Part shown: one piece after another, positions 39,946 to 50,800 of the stretch
Layout: the number at the start of each line of letters is the position of its first letter
How positions within the stretch are numbered: the stretch's first letter is position 1
Assembly: GCA_001247695.2 (NCBI GenBank)
Contig: LGRX02034700.1
Span: 1 to 64,000, forward strand
From: Cymbomonas tetramitiformis
Lineage: Eukaryota > Chlorophyta > Pyramimonadophyceae > Pyramimonadales > Pyramimonadaceae
DNA: 64,000 nt
Direction: 5' to 3'
Position numbers and translations under genes: made by a program
The notes under the pieces: generated by a model
What the model was told of the DNA's origin: nothing
Databases searched by the model: none
What the model saw: only the letters and a program-made list of their open reading frames with translations

Positions 39946-42108
39946 ATGAGTGGCACAGACGTGTACACTTATAAGACGTCGGCTGGTATATTCAGGGGCA
40001 CACCACAGACCAATCCTGCTTATCAAGCCAATGCCGAGATACCTTATCTCGGTTATGGTGCGTCCTCTGGAGCACACTATATGCAACACGGACAGCACAC
40101 TTCAGCCGTCGGTTCGTCAGGAGTATATATTGGGTTACCTCCGGTAAGCCATTATCCTCACCACCTGCCGGCAGCTTCCCTTGGCACACCGACGGGAGCA
40201 CAGCCAGTGGCACCATATTCTCAACCTGCTGTTGATCCTGCTGCTGCTGCGCCTTTTTGGGCGCATTCTGAAGCAGGGCACGTTGCACCATCGTCCGGAT
40301 ATCCTGGAGCAGCAGTTTCGGGCGCAGGCATGGGAGCTGCTACTGCCGAACGGTATGTTCGGCAGCCTACAACGGGGCAATATGGTGCGCAGTTCTCTGA
40401 TCCTGCTGCCTTCGCAGTCCCTATGTATAGGGCATCACCAATGGCAGCAGCTAACTTCCTCCCAGCTGCTGCACCCGGCAGTTTATATCCAGGAGGGCCA
40501 ATACCACCACCGTGGACAGCGGATCAGCCGGTGCAGTATATGACACCATCGGCTGCACCCACCGATGCAGCGGCGCCATTACCCTTACACACCTGGACTG
40601 GACATTACCCTTTCAGGAATGTTCAATTCCCAACACCCTATCAGGGTGAAGGCTGGTACACACAGGGCCGACCTCCTTATGGGAACCCGCTGCCTATGCG
40701 TGTGGAGTGGGAACACTCACCGTCGTTGCGGCTGGGCGAGGTGCATGCGCACACATTATCTGCGCGTACAACTGATGGCGGAAACGCTACAGATAGTATG
40801 CGTGTGGACGGAATGCCGGGGCTGGGCGAGGTGCGTGCGCACACATTATCTGCGCGTACAACTGATGGCGGAAACGCTACAGATAGTATGCGTGTGGACG
40901 GAATGCCGGGGCTGGGCGAGGTGCGTGCGCACACATTATCTACGCGTACAACTGATGACGGAAACGCTACAGATAGTGTGCGTGCTGACGGGATGCCGGG
41001 AGCAGATGGTGGATCAGCTGCAGCGGAGGAGGACATGAAGGATGCGTCAGCAGTGCGTGCGTCGGAGCTGGGCAACGCCACCTCAGGCGTCTTTATGGTA
41101 TCAGCTTCGGAGGCGTCCGAGATCAGCGAGGTCCGTTCTGGTGTACCGATGTCACCGCCCGATGTGGAGTCTGATGGGGAAGTTGGACAGCGAGGACGCA
41201 CCGAGGTGTTCTACGCGACGCAGTACCCGGACAACGACAGCAATGAATCGTATGCACTGCCGCGTGAGGATGGACATCCTCCACTCAGACGCCGACGTTC
41301 GAGGGCTGCATTGGGACCCTACAGCTGGAACCGTCACGATCTTCCTTATCGACATGACTCGAATTCACCGTCGTCATCGAATTCTGAAATGTCGGAGAGA
41401 TCCAGAGCAAGGAGGGACGCCAAAGCGAGGAAGCGCAGGCTGGCGGAACGCGCAGGTTCGGGCTCGGGCAGTGATCACAGTGTGGCTGGGTCACAGGGGG
41501 TGGCGGACCTTACCCAGACCATCAGCGACGCAGTGGTTGCTAAGTTGCAGCAGCTACACTCTGAAAACGCTGGTGGAGAATCTTCTGCTGAAGTATCTCT
41601 AGGTCAGACGCCAGGAGCGACGCAGAGCTCGCAATCCTTATCCATACCCGCGGTGGTGGCTAAGACGCAGCAGCCACAGCCTGGAAACGCTGATGGAGAA
41701 CCTTCTGCCGAAGTATCTCTAGGTCAGACGCCAGGAGCGACGCGGACATCGCAACCACCTCCCTCACCTGAGGATAGCTTGTCGCAGATCGCCAGAGTTG
41801 AGGAGGCCAGGCGCAAGTCCTCTGAGGGGCTCACGATGGAGGAGGCGATCAAGCTGGGCTTTCTAACTGTGGAGTTTCCCCCGATGAAGGATGGCATGAG
41901 CAAGCCACAGGGGCTCTCGATGGAGTTGGCGACCAAGCTGGGTTTCCTGAGTGAGTCGCACCATGCGGCTGTGGTAACTGAGATGGTGGGAGCCTCGAAT
42001 CAGGTGTGCGACTCGACTAACCCTAAATCGGGGACGCAGCGGGCGGAAGGACGTGTGGCCAAGGTCTATCTCGTTCGAGATGGACAACCATGCAGATCCT
42101 CCTCCTAG
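39946..42108 (+). CDS. Gypsy ORF1, gag-region protein of unknown function
   Basis: I take the ATG at 39946 (MSGTDVYTYKT); upstream codons in this frame lack an ATG. About 720 residues. The first 260 are rich in Pro, Ala, Tyr and Gln. Three 30-residue tandem repeats (GLGEVRAHTLSARTTD...) follow at 40725-41000, then a Ser/Glu-rich charged part. It lacks the usual capsid signature, so it may be an added N-terminal Gag domain. The last 29 nt overlap the ATG of the next frame (+1). It could be joined to that frame by frameshifting, or the two may be separate proteins. Confidence 0.55.
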   Translation: MSGTDVYTYKTSAGIFRGTPQTNPAYQANAEIPYLGYGASSGAHYMQHGQHTSAVGSSGVYIGLPPVSHYPHHLPAASLGTPTGAQPVAPYSQPAVDPAAAAPFWAHSEAGHVAPSSGYPGAAVSGAGMGAATAERYVRQPTTGQYGAQFSDPAAFAVPMYRASPMAAANFLPAAAPGSLYPGGPIPPPWTADQPVQYMTPSAAPTDAAAPLPLHTWTGHYPFRNVQFPTPYQGEGWYTQGRPPYGNPLPMRVEWEHSPSLRLGEVHAHTLSARTTDGGNATDSMRVDGMPGLGEVRAHTLSARTTDGGNATDSMRVDGMPGLGEVRAHTLSTRTTDDGNATDSVRADGMPGADGGSAAAEEDMKDASAVRASELGNATSGVFMVSASEASEISEVRSGVPMSPPDVESDGEVGQRGRTEVFYATQYPDNDSNESYALPREDGHPPLRRRRSRAALGPYSWNRHDLPYRHDSNSPSSSNSEMSERSRARRDAKARKRRLAERAGSGSGSDHSVAGSQGVADLTQTISDAVVAKLQQLHSENAGGESSAEVSLGQTPGATQSSQSLSIPAVVAKTQQPQPGNADGEPSAEVSLGQTPGATRTSQPPPSPEDSLSQIARVEEARRKSSEGLTMEEAIKLGFLTVEFPPMKDGMSKPQGLSMELATKLGFLSESHHAAVVTEMVGASNQVCDSTNPKSGTQRAEGRVAKVYLVRDGQPCRSSS
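40725..40999 (+). repeat. Three 90-bp tandem repeats in ORF1
   Basis: Three in-frame copies of 90 bp starting GGGGCTGGGCGAGGTGC, each ending GACGGAATGCC. The first two are almost identical and the third has several changes. Confidence 0.85.
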
Positions 42109-43250
42109 TAGAAGACCTTACCAGATGTCGGTGGAGGAGCTTCGAAAATTGCGTGAGAGTATTGACCCTGTACATTCTGACTCACAATCAGGTGTAGCAT
42201 GTCGACAGTTGGCCAGGATGCGGCGGTCTTCCCTCGACACCATCGTCATTGATGGAAGTGATTCCTCTCCAGCGGTGGCGAATGACAGCATTGGGACTGA
42301 GGAGGAGCAATGGCGGCGTATCTCGAAGGAGAAGTGGAAGGCAGTGGATCGCAAGAAGGCGTACGATGGGGCGCCACGTAAGTCAACTGGCGGGATGGGA
42401 GCGACAAGTGCACACTCACCACCTAGGAGATCAGCGGAGGGCGGAGGTCCCAGTGGCGTTCCCCCAGACGGTGGAGCAGAAGAAGGAGAAGGTGATGAAG
42501 ACCAATCTGAACCTCCTCGTCGACCTCCTTCTGGACCCCCACACTATCCTCCTGGCGGTTACAGTGGATCGCACCGAGGAAGGGCGATGCTAGTCACTGC
42601 GGAGGGGTTGAGCCTGTGGACGCCTACGCCTCCTGGGTATTCAGAATTCCAGTTTGACATGCCCACGGCTACTGGATTGGCATCCACGGGACCCTTCGGC
42701 GTCAACCTCTTCTACAAGGCCCTGACGTTGATCGGTATGCCCCTCACGGAGTACATCTCCGCTGGGGGGTTGGTAACTGGTTCCCCCGCCTTACTTCTAT
42801 CCCCCGCTGTCCCCACCTATGTCATGATGGTGAACAAGGATGCGGTGGACACGGTGTTACACGAGTATCACCGCAGTCCTGGAGGAAGGGGGGTGGTGTC
42901 ACCAAGCTGGATGGAAATCCCAGACTGGCCTCTCGAAGAGCAGATCTCCATGCTGGATCGAGATTGCCTGGCAGCTTGGTTCGAGGTGCAGCAAAGTCAG
43001 TGGTACGTGGACGAGTGCCGGAGAGAGAGAAACCCACCGGCTTTGGAAGCTCCTGCGACGCCTCCCTCCTCTTCGGCCGCGCCATCCTCGTCAATGGTCG
43101 GGGCGCCATCACTATCAGTGGCCCTGACCAATACGCCTATACCTAATGACCCGATGGTAACGCGTATTCCAGTGCGTGGCCACCGCGAACACTTCGACGT
43201 CCTTATCGGCAGTGATCCCACAAGCGGGAGGCTCATCTGTACCCTATGGA
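42080..43250 (+). CDS. Gypsy ORF2, gag-region protein
   Basis: ATG at 42080. Frame +1 relative to ORF1, and it stays open to 43561. I think the meaningful part ends near 43200, where the sequence character passes to the +1 frame that carries the capsid. The N-terminus (RRPYQMSVEELRKLRESID) is a near copy of the RT N-terminus at 47071, with the remainder unlike RT. A Pro/Gly-rich linker and a folded-looking part (about 42640-43020) with LEEQISMLDRDCLAAWFEV follow. Function unknown; it probably supplies a Gag matrix-like region. Confidence 0.45.
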
Positions 43251-44222
43251 GTACCACCTGCTGGACTTCCTCCTGCCCTTGCTGCCCCACCTGGACTATC
43301 AAACATTGGAGTCCCACCTGGTCTCGCTGTTCAATCTGGGATCAGCGCGGTTGCAGCGGGAACTTCTGCAGGAGGTCCTGGACATCCCCTGCATTCAGGA
43401 CCGCATGCGCCGCAACACCGGAGTCCCCATTTCGCAGGATCGGTTGCGCCACCTCCTCACGCTCGTCCAGGCCTTTCTCCTCACGCCCAGGTCTTCAACC
43501 CTCGTCCTCCTGGACAAGGAGAACACGACCCTCGCGACAAGGCGGCCTATCTGGAGAGTAAGGTGCAGAGCAACATCGATCGCCTCGTCGAAAAGCTGAC
43601 CCGCTTCCCTTCCGCGGACAAGCTGAGTAAAGAGAAGGCCATCTCTGAGTTGGAGACCTTTGCGCGGAACCTGCACAAGCTCCTCAACGAGAAGGTGGTA
43701 CTGAGAGCGTTTTCTCAGGCGAGCTGTTATGCGGGAGAGGGCCGTCAATCTTCGGTCTCCGAGGTGCTATGGACCGTGACAGAAACTGCATTGGGCACGG
43801 AGCAGAAAGAGTATATGGAGAGGGCTGGCGGCGGTTCTGGGACATCGGAGGCCTGGCGTCTCCGATACAGCGATCCAGACGTCTTTCTGGGGGATCTGGC
43901 GGTGAGTACTCTTCCAGTGGCGGAACTTCAAACCCTTCGAGATGATCTCCAGATCGGTCAGAAGAAAGACGAGACCGCTGACGCCTACCATTCGCGATTG
44001 ACCAATCGCCATAAAACTGTGAACTTTATGGCAAAGGTCGTCCAAGGATGCGTGCAAGTCTCTGAGTCTGAGTTCTCATATATATTCTGGAGGGGACTCA
44101 CCTACACTGACAAGGTGGGTGAGGAGCTGCGAAGGATCAAGCTGGACCTCTCCGAGCCACATGTGTGGGAGGAGAAGATGAAGGAGGAGGCGACGCCCCG
44201 TGATGTTACTCAGGCAATCTAA
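43176..44222 (+). CDS. Gag capsid-like region
   Basis: Frame +1 relative to ORF2, with no ATG at its opening, so it is probably entered by frameshift or splicing from ORF2. A Pro/Gly/Ala-rich first 115 residues are followed by a helical region. That region has ETADAYHSRLTNRHKTVNF and FSYIFWRGLTYTDKVGEEL, which is the typical Gag capsid pattern of Gypsy elements. It ends at TAA 44220-44222, but the same frame continues open directly after this stop into the zinc-knuckle part. The stop is either a mutation or is read through. Confidence 0.65.
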   Translation: MATANTSTSLSAVIPQAGGSSVPYGVPPAGLPPALAAPPGLSNIGVPPGLAVQSGISAVAAGTSAGGPGHPLHSGPHAPQHRSPHFAGSVAPPPHARPGLSPHAQVFNPRPPGQGEHDPRDKAAYLESKVQSNIDRLVEKLTRFPSADKLSKEKAISELETFARNLHKLLNEKVVLRAFSQASCYAGEGRQSSVSEVLWTVTETALGTEQKEYMERAGGGSGTSEAWRLRYSDPDVFLGDLAVSTLPVAELQTLRDDLQIGQKKDETADAYHSRLTNRHKTVNFMAKVVQGCVQVSESEFSYIFWRGLTYTDKVGEELRRIKLDLSEPHVWEEKMKEEATPRDVTQAI

Positions 44223-44816
44223 AAAGTGCTGGAGATAGCAAAAAACATCGAGTCGCGCAAGGAGAAGAAGGCGGCTCAGGCTCAATCCAACAGAAGTGGA
44301 GAACGAACTGGCCGCCCCTGGAATTCCCCTTCTACATCTCCGTCACCCTCCAGGTCCTTCTTCCGAAGCCGCTCTCGGGAGCCTCATCGATTGATGGCAG
44401 CCACGCACGCTGAGCTCGCTGCAGCGCCGACCTCTGCTCGACCATCGCCCCCGGCCTTGACAACAACCCCGACCTATCCGAAGCGAGTGAGAAACTGCTA
44501 CGCGTGTCAAAGTCCCGACCATCTGGTGCGGGACTGTACGGACGCGGTGAAGTTGGCTGCGTGGAAGGCAAACGCACCCCCTCGTTTAGCTCGAAACCGA
44601 GAACAAGTGGCGGCGTTGTTCTGGGCGTTGTCGCGCAATGAGGACACTGAGTGGGCACCTGTCGAGCTAAAGGCGGAGATCGAGAGCTTGGCAGAGATGG
44701 ATGGAAAGGCCGTGGAATCCTTGGCGGCCTTGGTAGGGTGCTCCGAGCAGCTGGCAGTTATTGGTGCGGAGTTGCACAACTCCGAGGAGATCACTATCTC
44801 CGAGGAGGAAGGGTGA
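44223..44816 (+). CDS. Gag nucleocapsid region with CCHC zinc knuckle
   Basis: About 197 codons in the frame of the capsid region, separated only by one TAA. After a Ser/Arg/Pro-rich segment comes the knuckle CYACQSPDHLVRDC (44498-44539), the classic CX2CX4HX4C that binds genomic RNA. An acidic tail follows. The frame ends at TGA 44814-44816 and overlaps the Pol frame (+1) by 56 nt, so a +1 shift in this overlap could make Gag-Pol. Confidence 0.75.
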   Translation, partial: KVLEIAKNIESRKEKKAAQAQSNRSGERTGRPWNSPSTSPSPSRSFFRSRSREPHRLMAATHAELAAAPTSARPSPPALTTTPTYPKRVRNCYACQSPDHLVRDCTDAVKLAAWKANAPPRLARNREQVAALFWALSRNEDTEWAPVELKAEIESLAEMDGKAVESLAALVGCSEQLAVIGAELHNSEEITISEEEG

Positions 44817-47800
44817 TGAATCACCCTTCTCGGTGGCGACAAGCTCGCCGCTGACTTTCAGCAGTAGGCTGAGAGTTTCACCTGAAGAAGGTGATCCTAT
44901 GCCTCGGCACTTTGCAGTGTTGGGCACATGGATGTACAACAATGTGTACGCGCCCCTCTTGACGGAACAGTCACAGCGTTTACCCGCGTGGCAGTGGCGA
45001 AGTAAAGGGAGGGCGACCTCGATGGAGGCTCTGATGCAGCGGATCCGGAAACAGCTGCGACAGAAAGTATCTGCTGCTGACATACAGAAGGACCTGGACA
45101 AGGACCTTATTAATGGACGGCGGCGACGCAATATTCCAATCAGGTTCCTAAACAGAAGGAGCAATCTGGATATGATGCGGACAATGGCAGACCTACCTCT
45201 CGCACATCACGCTGCAGGGGGTGTGGTACCGGTATGTACCCGGAAATCAATGATCACATCACATGTTGATAATCTACTTCAGCGAGGTGTGGTGGATATT
45301 GGTGAGTTACATCGCAGCCGGAGTTTGACAGCTCTGGATTTGGCGATGCCTCTAGCTACCCTTTTAAGGTATGCTTGGGAAGAGTTGTCTATGGAAGAGC
45401 AACTACACGCTATGTCTCAGGAGACTTCCACTCCAAGAGGCAGCAGACAGTGGGAGTTGGAGGGGTGGAAGCGTGTGAGGAAAAGATATGAGCCCCTCTC
45501 TGTGCGTGACGATTCTGGAACTTTACTGGTGCTGGAATCCTTGCAATCTCCTGTGGCACGCCCATCAGCGGCGATATCTGATACGGGCAGGATACCAGGA
45601 TCTGGGGGGGACATCCCTGGAATTCCTGATACATGGTGTAGTTTATATCGAGTACACCGATTTCGAGAGATGCAGCAAGAAGCAGACCCAGCCGCAGTTT
45701 ATCAGGAGATGTTTGCGGAGAATATGCCTGAGGTACCGAGTAATTCAGGTGATACTCCATCTGAAGGCGATGATTCTGGAGGGCCGGTAGGTGTTACAAC
45801 CCCTCCATTGTCGATACCGGAGATTTCAGAATCTCCGACGCATGCATCAGCGGATGAACAGATGTCCACGCCCGATAACGACCTAAACTTCACGCAGCAA
45901 ATGATGGCAGCGGGAGATCAAGACTCGAAACCAGTTGCGGACCACAACGATGCTGCAACTACTACTCATGTATCACCTTCAACCACCATGGACGCGCAAC
46001 TGTCCGTGTTGGATAGTCACCCTCTGGATGATGATGACCTTGGAGGAAGTCACCCATTGGATGATAATGAGGAAGATGATGATGACCCACTTAAATGTGA
46101 GCGGGTGTGCAGCGATGGTAGTGTACGATGGGGACCCACTGAATACTTGGCTTCTGCACAAGATCCAGATGGACCCCTACTTCTGGTATTCTTCGCGTAC
46201 TTGAAGGGACATCGTGTCAAGGTGCTGGTGGATTCTGGAGCTTCAGATATATTCGTATCTGAAGACTGCGCCAGACGCTGCAAGTTGACTACGCGAAGTG
46301 GACCCGCTATGCGTGTGACCCTGGCGGATGGCTCAGTCAAGACGACTGGTCATGTGGCTTATTCTAAGTTCACTGCCAGGACCACGACAGGGACCTATAC
46401 TGAGCAATCTATGGCTATGCGGGTGCTACCCTTGGGCATCGCCGTGGACATGGTGTTGGGAGGGAAATGGCTACGCAGCTTATCTCCCATTACGCTGGAC
46501 TATGATGGCAATGGTGCAGTGTCCTTTTCTAACAAAAGGAAAGGAGGCGGTGCAGAGAGGGTTACCATTTCCGGGTGTAATCCGGGAATCAGTGCTGCCC
46601 CTGGAGGAAGGAAAGGGAAGCGACGAGGAGATGTGGATTGTGCCGGGCTGATTGACGAGGTGTTCCTCACTTCGGTGCAGTTGAAGAAACATCTAGTGGC
46701 CGCGGAAACGCGGAGACTCGCGGGAGACGCTTCTTCCATGCCCGCATGGTTGATGATGGCTGCGAGGACCACAACCGGAGAGTCGGCTTTCAAGGTGGAA
46801 GCTGAGGATTTGGCCGTTGAGAAGGAGGACATCTCGAAGATTCCTACTGGCGCCAACGATGAACCGAAGAACCCTGTGTCGCAGCAGGACTCGCAAGATG
46901 CGGATGCCACTGCAGCGTGGAAGAAGAAGTTCAAGGACCTCTTCGACGAGTTTGAGCAGGAGCTGCGGGACTCTTTACCTTCTGGATTGGAAAACCTTCG
47001 ACACGCTGACGAAGATCAGGCGAAGATTAACCTCAAGCCGGACAGAGAAGGAGGACCTCCCTGTAGAAGACCTTACAAGATGTCTGTGGAGGAGTTGCGT
47101 CAACTACGAGAACGCATTGAACAACTGGTGGAGAAAGGATACATACGACCCTCTTCGAGTCCGTATGCGGCTCCTTGTTTAATGGTGCCCAAGCCAGGAC
47201 AGCCCCATATCCTTAGGCTGGTGTGTGATTTCAGGCAACTGAATTCACAAACAATTCGAGACCGGTATCCTCTACCTGATATTCAAATGATGTTTGACGA
47301 GATGCAGGGAGCTACCCATTTCTCCACCTTCGACGCTGTAGACGGGTTCTGGCAAGTACCTATGGCACCTGAGGACGTGGAGAAGACAGCGTTTACTACT
47401 CAGATGGGAGCCTACGAGTGGTTGGTAATGCCTCAAGGCTTGCAGAACTCCCCGTCACAATATCAACGGCGAATGCAGCGAGCGTTGGGACATTTACCCT
47501 TCGTCAGAATTTTCATTGACGATGTGTGTGTTTACACCAGTGGGACCGTGGAGGAGCACTACTCTGCGGTACGCACATTTCTGTTAACATGCCGCGAGAA
47601 GGGTGTATACTTGAAGAAGTCTAAGGCACAAATGTTGAAGTCTTCTATCAAGTTCCTTGGTCACACTCTGTCGAAGGAAGGGTGCCAACCTCAACATGAT
47701 AAGGTGGCGGCAGTGCGCGATTGGCCTGCGCTGGAGAATGTTACCCACGTGCGGCAGTTCTTGGGACTGGCGGGATATTATAGGCGTTTCATCCACTGCT

Positions 47801-50800
47801 TCTCTGAGATAGCGCAGCCCTTGACCAAGCTGACCAAGACGGATGTACCCTGGACATGGGGACCGGAGCAGCAGTGGGCCTTTGAGGAGTTGAAAGCTGC
47901 TCTGGTTAAGGCGCCCATTCTGGCATTGCCAAATATGAAGGCGGCAGCTGATGGATCTGCTCCTTTTCTGGTGCAGACGGACGCTAGCGGAGTGGCGCTA
48001 GGCGGGGTCCTTATGCAAGACTGTGGGAATGGTCTGAAGGTGATTGCATATGAGAGCCGACAATTTTCAGCGGCAGAGCAGAATTACCATACTGGAGAGC
48101 GAGAACTGGGTGCTCTACATCATTGCTGTACAGTGACGTGGAGGCATTATTTGATTTTTACAGAGTTCAAGCTTCAAGGTGATCACCGCCCATTAGAGTG
48201 GTTAATGGAGCCGGGGCGTGAGCTATCTAGGCGACAGGCGAGATGGTACATGGACTTGGTGGAGGTGGGTGTTCCCCGTATGGAATATGTGAAGGGGGCT
48301 CTGTTGCTGGTACCTGACGCCTTGTCTCGCCGACCTGACTATGTGGTCAAGTCGCCACGAGACGGGTTGAAGGAGGCGGGGGTATTGGACGACAAATCCG
48401 ATTTACCCAAGACTTCGCTCGCTGCGATGGACACCTCCCACATCTTCGAAGAGGGGCCCTCGAAGAGCTATCCTGCATGGCATGTAGAGCAGCAGGCTTA
48501 TCTTCACGCGGTGGACACTTTACAGATAGCGGAGAAGGCTATGGAGGCTACCCTGGCCTTTAAAAGTCGGGGGAAGTATCTGAAATCCAAGACGCTGGAC
48601 AAGCGCATCACTTCTAAAGTGAAGGGGGTATCAGATAAAGTCGCGGAGGTCAGCATTCGCACCGAGGACACTCAGACGACTCAGCAGAAGTCGGGTGAAC
48701 TGGAACGCACATTGAGGAGGAGTCCCCGCTCCCAAGTGTTGCGAGTGAAGGAGGATGTAGAAACTTCTTTGCGGGATGCCGCCTCAGAACGAGGCGATGT
48801 GAACACCAAAGTGACCAAGCAGGGTGAACCGCAGAACAGGCGTTCTGTGCCTTCTGCCCTGAAAGGGGATGTGAAGGAAGACCAGTCCTCGGAAGTGCAG
48901 GAACAGTCTGCAGAAGCTCCACTGCCATCACAGAGGCAGCCAAAGAAGTCTGTACGGTTCCAGGCACCTGGCTGGCGCGGTATGCGAGTGCGGCAGGACG
49001 TGTTTGACCGTATTCAGGCTAAATATGGCAACTTCGACGTCGACGCCTGTTGCGATGAGCATGGCAACAATCGGCGTGTAAAGCGGTTTTGGCACAACTG
49101 CTTACAGGAGAAGTGGAGAGGGATGCATGTGTGGTGCGAACCCTCGTTCTCAGACAAACACTTGACAGTGGAGGCCTTGCTGCGTAAGTACGTGCAGGAG
49201 TGGCGATGTGACCCCGAGAACACTTCTGCTGTGTTTCTACTGCCTGATATTCAGTCCAGAATGCCGCAGTGGAGATCCCTGTTCAGGCGAGCAGGAATGC
49301 GTATTGAGGAGGTGATCCCCACGCATGATGCGCAAGGTGAACCAGTACAATTGATGGAGGGTTCCAATGGGAAATTAGTCGATTTACAGCAGCCTATGCT
49401 GGTAGTGTATGCGCCTCCATCGAAGCAGCGAGTACAAAGAGTACGTCAACCAAGAGGACGAGTACCCATAATACACGCAGGCAAAGCAGCCAAATTGCGT
49501 GACTCTCAGGAAGAAGCGTCTGATGCTGCTTTCTTGGAAGCCTTGAAGTCCGAATATACTAGAGATGGACCTCTCAATGAGCTACGCACTAAGGTAAAGT
49601 GTGCTCCTCACAGCCGCACCAAAGAGTTCTGTCTGGTGGGTGAAGTACTGTGGAGAACTGCATCGGGAAGATTTCAGTTGGTGCTGGGAGAGGACTCTCC
49701 GCTGAGAGAGATTATTATGCGCGAAGCGCATGAGTCAGCGACAGCTGGCCATACTGGCCGAGATAAAACGCTGGAGCGTGTTCTGCGAAGGTTTTGGTGG
49801 AGGAATGCACACCAAGATGTGGGAGAATGGGTTGCCTCCTGTTCAGTTTGTCAGGCGGTGAAGCCCAGATCATCTTTCCCAGATGGATTGCTGAACCCGC
49901 ATTCTATTCCAACTCGGGTATGGCAGGATGTGGGAGTGGACTTCGTCACAGGCCTACCCTTGACTGAGCAGGGCAATGACGCATTTGTAGCATTTACATG
50001 CAAACTGTCTAAAATGGTACATGTGGTTCCTATGAATTTTGGGGACAGCTCTGCTGCTACAGTGGCACGTATCTACTTTGACACGGTGTGGAGACAACAT
50101 GGAGCTCCGATGAAAATAGTCAGTGACCGTGATCCACGCTTTCAGGATACCTTCTGGAAGGAGTTGATGAGATTGATGGGTGTGAAAGTGGCGATGACTA
50201 CGCCCTACAACCCTCGCTCTGATGGTCAAGCGGAGCACACTAACAGGGTGGTGGAGGACATGTTGAGATCGTTTGTGGAGGACAATCCGGAGTCCTGGGA
50301 CTTATACGCTACAAACGTAGAGTTCGCAATCAACGATTCGCGTAATGATGTTACAGGTTTCACTCCATTTGAATTATGTTGTGGTGTGTCGCCCATGTCG
50401 CAGCTTGACATATTCTTGGAGGTCGCTCAATTGCACAGCGGGCAACGAAAAGGAGGGGTGGGGACTGCACATGAATGGGCGTCGAGATTTTCGTCGCAGT
50501 TGCGGGACGCACGCAGTAAACTTGAGCTAGCACAACGCAGGCAACGAGACGCTTTTGATCAGCGACACACGCAGCGGGAGTATGCGGTGGGTGACTTGGT
50601 CTGGATTGAGGCTAAACATCTTACAGAGAAGTTGATGGACAGAGCCTTGTGCCGCAAGCTGAGCAAGCGGTGGCATGGTCCAGTTGCAGTTACGGAACGC
50701 TTTTACAGCGATCTGCAGGCGGAGATGCCTGAGGCAGACAGAGGGGCACCAGTGGCGTATAGACTGAAGTTGCCCCCACATTGGAGAGTGCATGACGTGT

